In this document: piece after piece, positions 5,800-12,749 of the stretch | Layout: each line of letters starts with the position of its first letter | How positions within the stretch are numbered: the stretch's first letter is position 1 | Source of the DNA: DASZYF01 sp035545535 | GTDB taxonomy: Bacteria > Actinomycetota > Actinomycetes > Mycobacteriales > CAJCIY01 | Reading direction: 5' to 3' | Assembly: GCA_035545535.1 (NCBI GenBank) | Contig: DASZYF010000119.1 | Coordinates: forward strand, 1-12,749 | DNA: 12,749 bases | Program-made: the position numbers and the translations under genes | Notes under the pieces: generated by a model | Databases searched by the model: none | The model's input: only the letters and a program-made list of their open reading frames with translations | What the model was told of the DNA's origin: nothing

Positions 5800-7593
5800 G
5801 TGAGCACGGTCGCGGTCCGCTGGGCCCGGGCCGTTCGCGGGCGCGTCGGCGTCCGGCTGCGCGACCTGTGGCCGCTGGTGCTGATCTGCGCAGTCGGTTC
5901 GGCGGGCAACCTCGTGTGGATCGCGCAGCACCGCCGCGGCCTTCCGTTCGACATCGACGAGGCCGGCTACCTCGAGCGGGCGCTGATCGACGGGCGGGCG
6001 CTCGACCGCGGCGGGATCACCGGGTTCTTCTCGCACCTGCACAGCCCGGATCCGCAGGCGCCACTCCTGCCGGCGACCGCCGGCGTCGTGCACTCGGTGC
6101 TCGGCGTCGGCCCGGTCGGCATGATGGGCGTCCAAGAGGTCTTCTACGTCGCACTCATCGCCAGCACCTGGTACGTGAGCCGCCGGCTCGCGGGCCGGGG
6201 CTTCGCGATCGTCATGGCGATCGTCGCGGGCGCCCTCCCCGGCGTGCTGTACGTGGCGCGCACGTTCCAGTTCGCGCTGGTGGCGGCGGGCGCCGTCGCG
6301 GTCGCCCTCGCTGTGCTCGTGGCCTGTCGTGACTTCGACTCATGGAGGCGAAGCGCCGCCTGGGGCGTCACGCTCGGCGTCGCTGCCCTCTCCCGCACCA
6401 TGGTGCTCGGCCTGATCCCCGGGCTGCTCCTCGCCGGCGGGCTGCGCGTCGTCGTGGCGGGGCCCACGTGGCGGCGGGTCATGCGGTTCGCGCTGGCTGT
6501 GGTCGTCGGCTTCGCCGTCGCGGCATCCTGGTACTCGGCGTCGTGGCGCAACGTGCTGCACTACCTCCGCGACTACGGCTACGGGGCCCAGGCTGCGTCC
6601 TACGGGCCGGCGCACGCGCCGTTGTCGCTCGGGTGGTGGACCGCGCGCGCGTACAGCCTCGCCGCCGCCTCGAGCTACTTCCTCGTGGTCGCGGCCGTTG
6701 CCCTCTCGGTCGGAGCGACGATCGGCGCGCGCGTCGCGGACCGGTGGGACCGCGAAGCTGCGCGCTCCGCGGACTCGGCGCCTCCGCGGCGTGCTCGCGT
6801 CCGCAACGCGCTGGCGAGCGACACGGCCACGGTGTCGATCGTCGGCGGGTACGGATACGTGGCGTTGTCGTCCACTCGCAACATCGGCTCCAGCTTCGAG
6901 CTGCCCATCGCGATGCCGCTCATCGTCGCGACCATCGTGTGGGCGTGGCGACGAACCACCGCAAGGTCGATCGCAGCGGCCGCGCTCGTCACAGTCTCGG
7001 TGTTCGGGTTCATCCAGTCGCTGGGCGTCCTCCCGCTGCACTACCGAACGGTCAAGCTGGGTTCGAAGACGGTCCCGCTCTACGACGATCGCGGCAACCT
7101 CGGCGACACTGCGCGACGGACCGCGCGTCTGGCCTCGGCGAGCGACCACGACGTCGACCAGACGCTCCGGGCGTACCAGGCCGCGGTTGACCGTGCCGCC
7201 CGCGCGATCGACGCGCGAACCCGCCAGGCGGGTGTCTCGCCGGTGATCCTCTTCGCTGTCCAGGATCCCTGGTTCAACACCAACACCGTCCCGCTCACGG
7301 TGCTGCTCCTGTCGGGACGGGAGGCGCCGGTCGGACTGTTCCTGCCCGCTCCCGCGACCCCGGATGATGCGATGTCCCTGCTCGAGGACCCTGCGCACGG
7401 ACAGCCGAACGTCGTCATCACGGGCCCTCCCGACGCGGACCCCTACGCGTCGAACTTCGCGGTCCTCCGCGACCCGATGACCGTCGAGGACGGTTTGAGG
7501 CGCGACGGGTTCGCGGTGTTGGCGCAGGTCACCGAGCCCGATGGGCGGACGATGAGGCTGTGGTTCAAGGATCGCGGACCGGTGCTGCGGTGA
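5800..7593 (+). CDS. Multi-spanning GT-C glycosyltransferase (GT39/ArnT/PMT-like)
   Basis: The 597-residue product has a basic cytoplasmic N-terminus (VSTVAVRWARAVRGR). About nine to eleven hydrophobic segments follow between residues 25 and 410, then a soluble C-terminal region of about 190 residues. After the first membrane segment comes FDIDEAGYL (50-58), the acidic first-loop D-E motif of GT39-type enzymes, with D53 the likely catalytic Asp. A second loop motif, HSPDPQAPLLP (81-91), resembles the H-x-P...P-L-x-P pattern of the same superfamily. These proteins take a sugar from a polyprenyl-phosphate donor and transfer it on the outer face of the membrane. The acceptor here is unknown. Start GTG 5800 has the Shine-Dalgarno sequence GGAGGAG; GTG 5788 would add four residues. 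It shares a GTGA overlap with a related downstream gene and is divergent from the cytoplasmic glycosyltransferase operon, which suggests a common glycan pathway. Confidence 0.85.
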   Translation: MSTVAVRWARAVRGRVGVRLRDLWPLVLICAVGSAGNLVWIAQHRRGLPFDIDEAGYLERALIDGRALDRGGITGFFSHLHSPDPQAPLLPATAGVVHSVLGVGPVGMMGVQEVFYVALIASTWYVSRRLAGRGFAIVMAIVAGALPGVLYVARTFQFALVAAGAVAVALAVLVACRDFDSWRRSAAWGVTLGVAALSRTMVLGLIPGLLLAGGLRVVVAGPTWRRVMRFALAVVVGFAVAASWYSASWRNVLHYLRDYGYGAQAASYGPAHAPLSLGWWTARAYSLAAASSYFLVVAAVALSVGATIGARVADRWDREAARSADSAPPRRARVRNALASDTATVSIVGGYGYVALSSTRNIGSSFELPIAMPLIVATIVWAWRRTTARSIAAAALVTVSVFGFIQSLGVLPLHYRTVKLGSKTVPLYDDRGNLGDTARRTARLASASDHDVDQTLRAYQAAVDRAARAIDARTRQAGVSPVILFAVQDPWFNTNTVPLTVLLLSGREAPVGLFLPAPATPDDAMSLLEDPAHGQPNVVITGPPDADPYASNFAVLRDPMTVEDGLRRDGFAVLAQVTEPDGRTMRLWFKDRGPVLR

Positions 7594-9293
7594 TCGCCCG
7601 GCTGCGCGCCAACCTCCCGGTCGTCGCGGTGTGCGCCTTGCTCGTCATCGCGGACGTCGTCTGGATGGCGCAGGATCGGCGCCCGCCGTCCTACGACCAG
7701 TCGAACTACCTGCACGTCGCGTGGGACTTCGTCGGTGAGGCGCGGCACCACCTGACCGGTCTGCCGCACCTCGTCATGACGCACGACCCCGGGCACGGTC
7801 CGCTGTACCCGCTGCTCATCGCCGTACCGATGCTGCTCTTCGGGCCCCATCCGGCCTGCGCGCTGCTCGTCTCCGTGATCGCGCTCGTCGGCCTGATCGT
7901 GGCGTCGGTCGGCATCGCGGTGCAGCTCGCCGGCCGAAGGGCCGCCGTGCCGGCGGCGATCCTCGTGGGCACCGCTCCCCAGGCCTACGGGCTGTCGCGC
8001 GAGGTGCTGGTGGACCTCACCCTCGCGGCGCTGTGCACCGCGGCGGTGCTTGCCGCTCTGCGCTGCAACCGGTTCGCCTCACTGCGTTGGTCGATCCTCC
8101 TCGGGTTGTTCCTGGGGCTCGCCTGCCTGACGAAGGTGACCGCGCCCATCCAAGTAGGGGTGGCGATCGCCGTCGCTCTGGCGGTTCGCGCCGACGACGT
8201 GACGGTCGCGCCACGTGACCGGGTGCGCAACGCCGCCGCCGGCGCGGGCACTCTGTTCATCACCACCGCGTGGTGGTACATCCCCAACTGGAGCGCCACG
8301 AAGTACTACGTGCGGTCCACGACGGTGGGCGAGGCGTCCCTCGGAGCGGGGCCTGGGCAACCGCTGCGGTGGGCGGCGATCAAGAGCTACCTGCTCGGCA
8401 TCGCCCAGCAGCCACTCGCGTGGGTCAGCATCTTCGTGGCCATCATCGCGCTGGCCCTTCTCATCGCCGATGCAGTGCGCCGCCGCTCCGAGAGGCGCGA
8501 CCACGGCCCCGGCCGGCCCTCCCGTGCGGCGCTGCTCAAGACGGCGGTCATCCTGACGTGGGTCGCCGTCCCCGTCGCGTTCCAGGCCGCATCGCACAAC
8601 CAGGACACCCGCCTCATAGCGCCCGGCCTCGTCGGTTTCGGTGTGGGGGTGGCGATCGCCATCAGCCGGATCAGGGCGGACCGCGCCCGCGTGGGGCTGG
8701 TCACGCTCGCCGCCGTGCTCGGCGGCTGGGGAGTCCTCACGCACAGCACCACCGCCCACCTCCGGCCACCGCTGCTGCCGGGCGACATCGCCTTCCCGAC
8801 CCCGCTCGGACGGGCTGACCTAGCCCTCGACGGTCGGACGGTCAGCTATGCCCGACAGCCCCAGCACGACGACCCGGCGTCTCCGGTGGTGCGCTGGCTG
8901 CTCGAGCAGCGTGCGGCGCGGCACCTCGATCGCCCGGTCGTCCTCGGCCTGGTGCAGACGCACAACGAGATCAACGGGAACACGCTCAGCTGGCTCGACG
9001 TGCGCGACGACGACGGCATGCGGCTTGTCATCACGCAGGCCGAGCAAGCATCGTTGACGCCGAAGCAGGTCGACGACGAGATCGCGACGTTCGACGTGGT
9101 CGGGATCGTCCCCGACATCGCAGGTGATCCCGCCTCCGGCCTGAGAGGAACCCTCATCGACCAGGAGCTCGTCCGGGCCGACGATCCGCGCATCACCACG
9201 CAGTTCACCGGCACGACGGCCACGTTCCCGATCGACGCTCCCGGCACCGAGCTCGTGCTGCACTGGCGCGGCACCGCGCCGACGCACGGCTGA
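7590..9293 (+). CDS. Second GT-C-type membrane glycosyltransferase, paralogue of the upstream gene
   Basis: The product is 567 residues: about ten hydrophobic segments between residues 8 and 385, then a soluble C-terminal region from about 390. It aligns by eye with the upstream protein. VVWMAQDRR (23-31) matches LVWIAQHRR, and SYDQSNYL (34-41) matches DIDEAGYL. HDPGHGPLYPL (65-75) is the second loop motif, HNQDTRLIAPGL (336-347) occupies the GT39 R-Y-L-x-P region, and VQTHNEINGNT (455-465) matches VQDPWFNTNT. The first-loop Asp (D36) is kept, but the following Glu is Gln (Q37). The likely role is transfer of a sugar from a polyprenyl-phosphate carrier outside the membrane; the two paralogues may act on different linkages. 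GTG 7590 is chosen because it forms a GTGA overlap with the upstream stop. An earlier GTG at 7560 would add ten residues with no ribosome site. It ends 23 bases from the convergent kgd stop. Confidence 0.85.
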   Translation: MIARLRANLPVVAVCALLVIADVVWMAQDRRPPSYDQSNYLHVAWDFVGEARHHLTGLPHLVMTHDPGHGPLYPLLIAVPMLLFGPHPACALLVSVIALVGLIVASVGIAVQLAGRRAAVPAAILVGTAPQAYGLSREVLVDLTLAALCTAAVLAALRCNRFASLRWSILLGLFLGLACLTKVTAPIQVGVAIAVALAVRADDVTVAPRDRVRNAAAGAGTLFITTAWWYIPNWSATKYYVRSTTVGEASLGAGPGQPLRWAAIKSYLLGIAQQPLAWVSIFVAIIALALLIADAVRRRSERRDHGPGRPSRAALLKTAVILTWVAVPVAFQAASHNQDTRLIAPGLVGFGVGVAIAISRIRADRARVGLVTLAAVLGGWGVLTHSTTAHLRPPLLPGDIAFPTPLGRADLALDGRTVSYARQPQHDDPASPVVRWLLEQRAARHLDRPVVLGLVQTHNEINGNTLSWLDVRDDDGMRLVITQAEQASLTPKQVDDEIATFDVVGIVPDIAGDPASGLRGTLIDQELVRADDPRITTQFTGTTATFPIDAPGTELVLHWRGTAPTHG

Positions 9294-9297
9294 TCGT

Positions 9298-9313
9298 CGG
9301 GTCAGAACGCCCG
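9298..9313. terminator. Weak hairpin in the convergent gap between the GT-C pair and kgd
   Basis: The gap between the two stops is only 23 bases (9294-9316). CGGG (9298-9301) and CCCG (9310-9313) could pair around an 8-base loop, and GGGTCAG occurs twice (9299-9305 and 9314-9320). There is no T tract on either strand. It is the only visible candidate for separating the two convergent transcripts, and it is weak. Confidence 0.2.
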
Positions 9314-9316
9314 GGG

Positions 9317-12300
9317 TCAGGACAGCGCGGCCGCCACCAACGCGTTCTGCTCGACCTCGTGCGCCTTCGCCGATCCGACCGCGGGGGAGGCCGCCGCGCG
9401 ACGGGAGACCCGGCGCAGCGCCCGGCCGGCGGGCAGCACCTCCGGCAGTGCGAGCGCCAGGGTGGGCCAGGCGCCCATGTTGGCCGGCTCCTCCTGGACC
9501 CACACGACGTCGTGTGCGTTGGGGTAGCGCTCGAGCGTGGCGGTGATCTCGCCGAGCGGGTGCGGGTACAGGCGCTCGACGCGCGCGATCGCCACGGTGG
9601 AGGCCGGGTTCTTCTCCCGCTCCTTCGCGAGGTCGTAGTAGACCTTGCCCGCGCAGAGGATCACGCGCGTCACGCCCGCCGGGTCGCCGACCGTCGCGTC
9701 GTCGAGCACCGGCTGGAACGCGCCGTCGGTGAAGTCCGCGGTCGCGGACACGGCCGCCTTGAGGCGCAGCAGCGACTTCGGCGTGAAGACGACCATCGGC
9801 TTCTGCACGGCGCCGCGCACGTGGCGGCGCAGCAGGTGGAAGTAGCTCGCGGGGGTCGACGGCATCGCGACGACCATGTTGTCCTCGGCGCACAGCTGCA
9901 GGTAGCGCTCGACCCGGGCCGACGAGTGGTCCGGGCCCTGCCCCTCGTAGCCGTGCGGGAGCAGGAGCACGACGCCGGAGCGCTGACCCCACTTCGCCTC
10001 GCCGGAGGACAGGAACTCGTCGACGATCGTCTGCGCACCGTCGGCGAAGTCGCCGAACTGCGCCTCCCACGCGACGAACGCGTTGGGACGCGCGACCGAG
10101 TAGCCGTACTCGAAGCCCATCGCCGCGTACTCCGACAGCAGCGAGTCATAGATCATGAACGGCGCCTGGCCCTCGGCCAGGTTGCGCAGCGGCACGTACG
10201 CCTCGCCGGTGCGGTGATCGATCAGTGCTGCGTGCCGCTGCACGAACGTGCCGCGCCGGGTGTCCTGACCGGCCATGCGCACCGGGTGGCCGTCGAGCAG
10301 CAGCGCGCCGATGGCGAGGGTCTCGCCCATGCCCCAGTCGATCGAGTCGGTGTCGACCATCGCGGCCCGCCGCTCGAGCACGTTGCTCTTGACCCGCGGG
10401 TGCGGCTCGAACCCGGCCGGCAGGTCGAGCTGGCTCGCGACGATGCGCTTCACCACCTCCATCGGGATGGCGGTGGTGACGTCCGGGTTCGGCAGGATCG
10501 GCAGGCTCTGCGTGTTGCTCCACGCGTCGTCCTCGGCCGGCTGCGCGTCCTCGCGGGTCTCCTGGAACGCCTGCTCCAGCTTCGCGCGGTAGGACGCGAG
10601 CGCGTTCTCGGCCTCCTCGACCGTGATGTCGCCACGGCCGACGAGCGCCTCGGTGTAGAGGTGACGGGTCGAGCGCTTCGCCTCGATCACCTTGTACATG
10701 AGCGGCTGGGTCATCGACGGGTCGTCGCCCTCGTTGTGGCCGCGCCGGCGGTAGCAGACCATGTCGATGACGACGTCCTTGCGGAACATCTGCCGGAACT
10801 CGAAGGCGAGCCGGGCGACGCGCACGCACGCGTCGGGGTCGTCGCCGTTCACGTGGAAGATCGGGGCCTGGATCATGCGCGCGACGTCCGTCGCGTAGAC
10901 CGACGACCGGGCCTCGCTGGCGTCGGTGGTGAAGCCGACCTGGTTGTTCACGACCACGTGCACGGTGCCGCCGGTGCGGTAGCCGCGCAGCTGGGAGAGG
11001 TTGAGCACCTCGGCCACCACGCCCTGGCCGGCGAACGCGGCGTCGCCGTGGAGCATCAGCGGCAGCACGGTGAAGCCGTCGACGCCCTTGTCGAGGATGT
11101 CCTGCTTGGCGCGGACGACGCCCTCCATGACGGGGTCGACGGCTTCGAGGTGGCTGGGGTTCGACGCGAGCGAGACCTTCACCTGCTCGCCACCACGTGC
11201 GGTGAACGTGCCCTCGGCGCCCAGGTGGTACTTCACGTCCCCCGAGCCGTGCGCGGAGTCCGGGTCGACGTAGCCGTCGAACTCCTTGAAGATCTGGCCG
11301 TAGCTCTTGCCGACGATGTTGGCGAGCACGTTGAGGCGGCCGCGGTGCGGCATGCCGATGACGACCTCGTCGAGCTGGTCCTCGGCCGCGCCCTGCAGGA
11401 TCTCGTCGAGCATCGGGATGAGCGTCTCGCCGCCCTCGAGCGAGAACCGCTTCTGCCCGACGTACTTCGTCTGCAGGAACGCCTCGAAGGCCTCGGCCGC
11501 GCCCAGCCGCTCGAGCACGTGCAGCTGGTGCTCGCGGTCGGGCCGCTCGTGCTTGCGCTCGAGGTTCTCCTGCAGCCAGTCGCGCTGGTCCGGGTCCTGC
11601 AGGTGCATGTACTCGATGCCGACGCTGCGGCAGTACGCGTCGCGCAGCACGCCGAGCACGTCGCGCAGCTGCATGACCTTCTTGCCGGTCGACTTGGCGA
11701 AGTCGCCGATGGCCCACTCGCGGTCGAGGTCCCAGAGCGTGAGCCCGTAGGTGAGGACGTCGAGGTCCGGGTGGGTCTTCACGTCGTCGTACAGCGGGTT
11801 GGTGTCGGCGATGAGGTGGCCGCGCACGCGGTAGGCGTGGATCAGCTTCTGGATGCGGGCCTGCTTGCCCAGGTCGTCGTCGTGGACGATCTGGTTGTCC
11901 TCCACCCAGCGGATGGGCTCGTAGGGGATGGACAGCGAGCGGAAGACGTCGTCGTAGAAGCCGTCCTCGCCGAGGAGCAGCTGGTGCATGCGGCGCAGGA
12001 ACTCGCCGGACTGCGCGCCCTGGATGACGCGATGGTCGTAGGTCGAGGTGATGGTGATGATCTTCGAGACGCCGAGCCGGGCGATGGTCTCCTTGGATGC
12101 GCCTTGGAACTCGGCCGGGTACTCCATCGCGCCGACGCCGATGATCGCGCCCTGGCCCTCGGTGAGGCGGGGCACCGAGTGCACCGTGCCGAAGCCGCCC
12201 GGGTTGGTGAGGCTGATGGTGACGCCGCTGAAGTCGTCGGTGGTGAGCTTGCCGTTGCGGGCGCGGCGCACGACGTCCTCGTAGGCCGACCAGAAGCCCG

Positions 12301-12749
12301 TGAAGTCGAGCGAGCCGGCGTCCTTCACCGCGGCGACGACGAGCTGCCGGTCGCCGTTGCTCTTCACGAGGTCGATCGCGAGGCCGAGCCCGATCTGGTC
12401 CGGCGTCACGAGCGTCGGCTTGCCGTCGACCATCGCGAACGAGTGGTTCATCTCGGGGAAGTCCCGCACCGCCCGCACGAGGGCGAAGCCGATGAGGTGG
12501 GTGAAGCTGATCTTCCCGCCGCGGGTGCGGGCCAGATGGCGGTTGATGACCGTGCGGTTGTCCTCGAGCAGCTTCGCCGGCACGGCCCGGACGGACGTCG
12601 CCGTCGGCACGTGCAGCGAGGCCTCCATGTTGGCGACCACTCGAGCCGCCGCGCCCTTGAGCGTCGCGGTCGTCGCATCGGACGGCGGAGCCGGAGCCGC
12701 GGCCGTCGACGGCGAAGCCGGGGGAGCGGTCCTGGGGGCGGCGGCGGGA
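9317..12749 (-). CDS. kgd: Multifunctional 2-oxoglutarate decarboxylase/dehydrogenase E1 with fused E2 succinyltransferase domain (5' end outside window)
   Basis: This is the actinobacterial E2-E1 fusion of the TCA cycle (Kgd/OdhA/SucA type); 1143 residues are visible. The frame stays open to the right edge through an Ala/Pro-rich linker (12749 to about 12670), so the N-terminus is missing. Mycobacterial and corynebacterial relatives are about 1220-1230 residues, so roughly 80-90 are absent. The E2 acyltransferase domain spans about 12665-11900, with catalytic DHRVIQG at 12037-12017. Its His is present, but the usual Asp of DHRxxDG is Gln. The E1 part (about 11870-9320) has MPHRGRLNVLAN near 11350, LHGDAAFAGQG near 11050 (thiamine diphosphate/metal region), RRRGHNEGDDPSMTQP near 10740, PHGYEGQGPDHSSAR near 9965-9920 and VQEEPANMGAW near 9500. 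It decarboxylates 2-oxoglutarate and passes the succinyl group toward CoA with lipoyl and E3 partners. In relatives it is inhibited by the FHA protein GarA/OdhI. The GTG at 12640 is internal and is not the start. Confidence 0.97.
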   Translation of the reverse strand, partial: PAAAPRTAPPASPSTAAAPAPPSDATTATLKGAAARVVANMEASLHVPTATSVRAVPAKLLEDNRTVINRHLARTRGGKISFTHLIGFALVRAVRDFPEMNHSFAMVDGKPTLVTPDQIGLGLAIDLVKSNGDRQLVVAAVKDAGSLDFTGFWSAYEDVVRRARNGKLTTDDFSGVTISLTNPGGFGTVHSVPRLTEGQGAIIGVGAMEYPAEFQGASKETIARLGVSKIITITSTYDHRVIQGAQSGEFLRRMHQLLLGEDGFYDDVFRSLSIPYEPIRWVEDNQIVHDDDLGKQARIQKLIHAYRVRGHLIADTNPLYDDVKTHPDLDVLTYGLTLWDLDREWAIGDFAKSTGKKVMQLRDVLGVLRDAYCRSVGIEYMHLQDPDQRDWLQENLERKHERPDREHQLHVLERLGAAEAFEAFLQTKYVGQKRFSLEGGETLIPMLDEILQGAAEDQLDEVVIGMPHRGRLNVLANIVGKSYGQIFKEFDGYVDPDSAHGSGDVKYHLGAEGTFTARGGEQVKVSLASNPSHLEAVDPVMEGVVRAKQDILDKGVDGFTVLPLMLHGDAAFAGQGVVAEVLNLSQLRGYRTGGTVHVVVNNQVGFTTDASEARSSVYATDVARMIQAPIFHVNGDDPDACVRVARLAFEFRQMFRKDVVIDMVCYRRRGHNEGDDPSMTQPLMYKVIEAKRSTRHLYTEALVGRGDITVEEAENALASYRAKLEQAFQETREDAQPAEDDAWSNTQSLPILPNPDVTTAIPMEVVKRIVASQLDLPAGFEPHPRVKSNVLERRAAMVDTDSIDWGMGETLAIGALLLDGHPVRMAGQDTRRGTFVQRHAALIDHRTGEAYVPLRNLAEGQAPFMIYDSLLSEYAAMGFEYGYSVARPNAFVAWEAQFGDFADGAQTIVDEFLSSGEAKWGQRSGVVLLLPHGYEGQGPDHSSARVERYLQLCAEDNMVVAMPSTPASYFHLLRRHVRGAVQKPMVVFTPKSLLRLKAAVSATADFTDGAFQPVLDDATVGDPAGVTRVILCAGKVYYDLAKEREKNPASTVAIARVERLYPHPLGEITATLERYPNAHDVVWVQEEPANMGAWPTLALALPEVLPAGRALRRVSRRAAASPAVGSAKAHEVEQNALVAAALS

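Noticed and set aside
3524..5803. 759-residue plus-strand open frame opposite the GT2-GT-B gene
   Set aside because: It is an antisense shadow in high-GC DNA. It is rich in Arg, His and Asp, has no recognisable motif, and the minus strand carries clear GT2 and GT-B motifs.
5517..6332. 271-residue plus-strand frame crossing the divergent promoter region
   Set aside because: It overlaps both the GT2-GT-B gene and the GT-C gene in a non-coding frame and has Arg-rich shadow composition.
10146..11717. 523-residue minus-strand frame inside kgd
   Set aside because: It is an alternative frame of the same strand, Arg/Pro/Ala-rich and without motifs. The main kgd frame has continuous E1 motifs here.
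12638..12640. GTG as a possible start of kgd
   Set aside because: The frame continues upstream to the window edge with KGAAARV and an Ala/Pro-rich linker expected before the E2 domain, so the true start lies outside.
1..12749. Search for a defence system, mobile element, CRISPR array or RNA gene
   Set aside because: All open stretches are accounted for by glycan genes, kgd and one small protein. No transposase, integrase, nuclease, tandem spacer array or tRNA-like fold was seen.

Overview
The window is very GC-rich, densely packed bacterial DNA with many GTG starts. The right end encodes a fused E2-E1 2-oxoglutarate dehydrogenase/decarboxylase (Kgd/OdhA type), an architecture typical of Actinomycetota. 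A small protein resembling the actinobacterial DUF6104 family lies near the left end and fits the same assignment. I cannot name a genus.

Layout from left to right. (1) 2-499 (+) is the C-terminal part of a GT1/MGT-like glycosyltransferase, cut by the window edge. (2) 503-5740 (-) is a compact four-gene run, read right to left: a GT2-GT-B fusion glycosyltransferase, an NAD-dependent sugar epimerase/dehydratase, a GT4 glycosyltransferase with a duplicated N-terminal domain, and the 58-residue DUF6104-like protein. (3) 5741-5799 is a very short divergent control region with TAnnnT-type -10 elements on both strands. (4) 5800-9293 (+) holds two tandem, related membrane proteins of the GT-C (GT39/ArnT/PMT-like) type, overlapping by 4 bases. 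(5) 9317-12749 (-) is kgd, convergent with the GT-C pair and open at the right edge.

The middle of the window (about 680-9300) looks like a small glycan or glycolipid assembly locus. Two cytoplasmic GT proteins, carrying three GT domains, and a nucleotide-sugar modifying SDR would build the glycan. Two multi-spanning GT-C proteins would transfer sugars from polyprenyl-phosphate donors on the outer face of the membrane. No Wzx/Wzy, ABC exporter, sulfotransferase or polyprenyl-phosphate sugar transferase is visible, so the final product cannot be stated. kgd and the DUF6104-like gene are on the same strand and flank this module. From memory, DUF6104 genes often sit beside kgd in actinobacteria, so the module may have been inserted between them.

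I see no tRNA, rRNA, CRISPR array, insertion sequence or phage gene. No intergenic gap exceeds about 60 bases, so there is no long non-coding stretch. I found no convincing new defence or mobile system. The less ordinary points are the duplicated GWA-type N-terminal domain of the GT4 enzyme, the coiled-coil GT2-GT-B fusion, the GT-C paralogue pair with different catalytic-loop residues, and the overlapping divergent promoter region.
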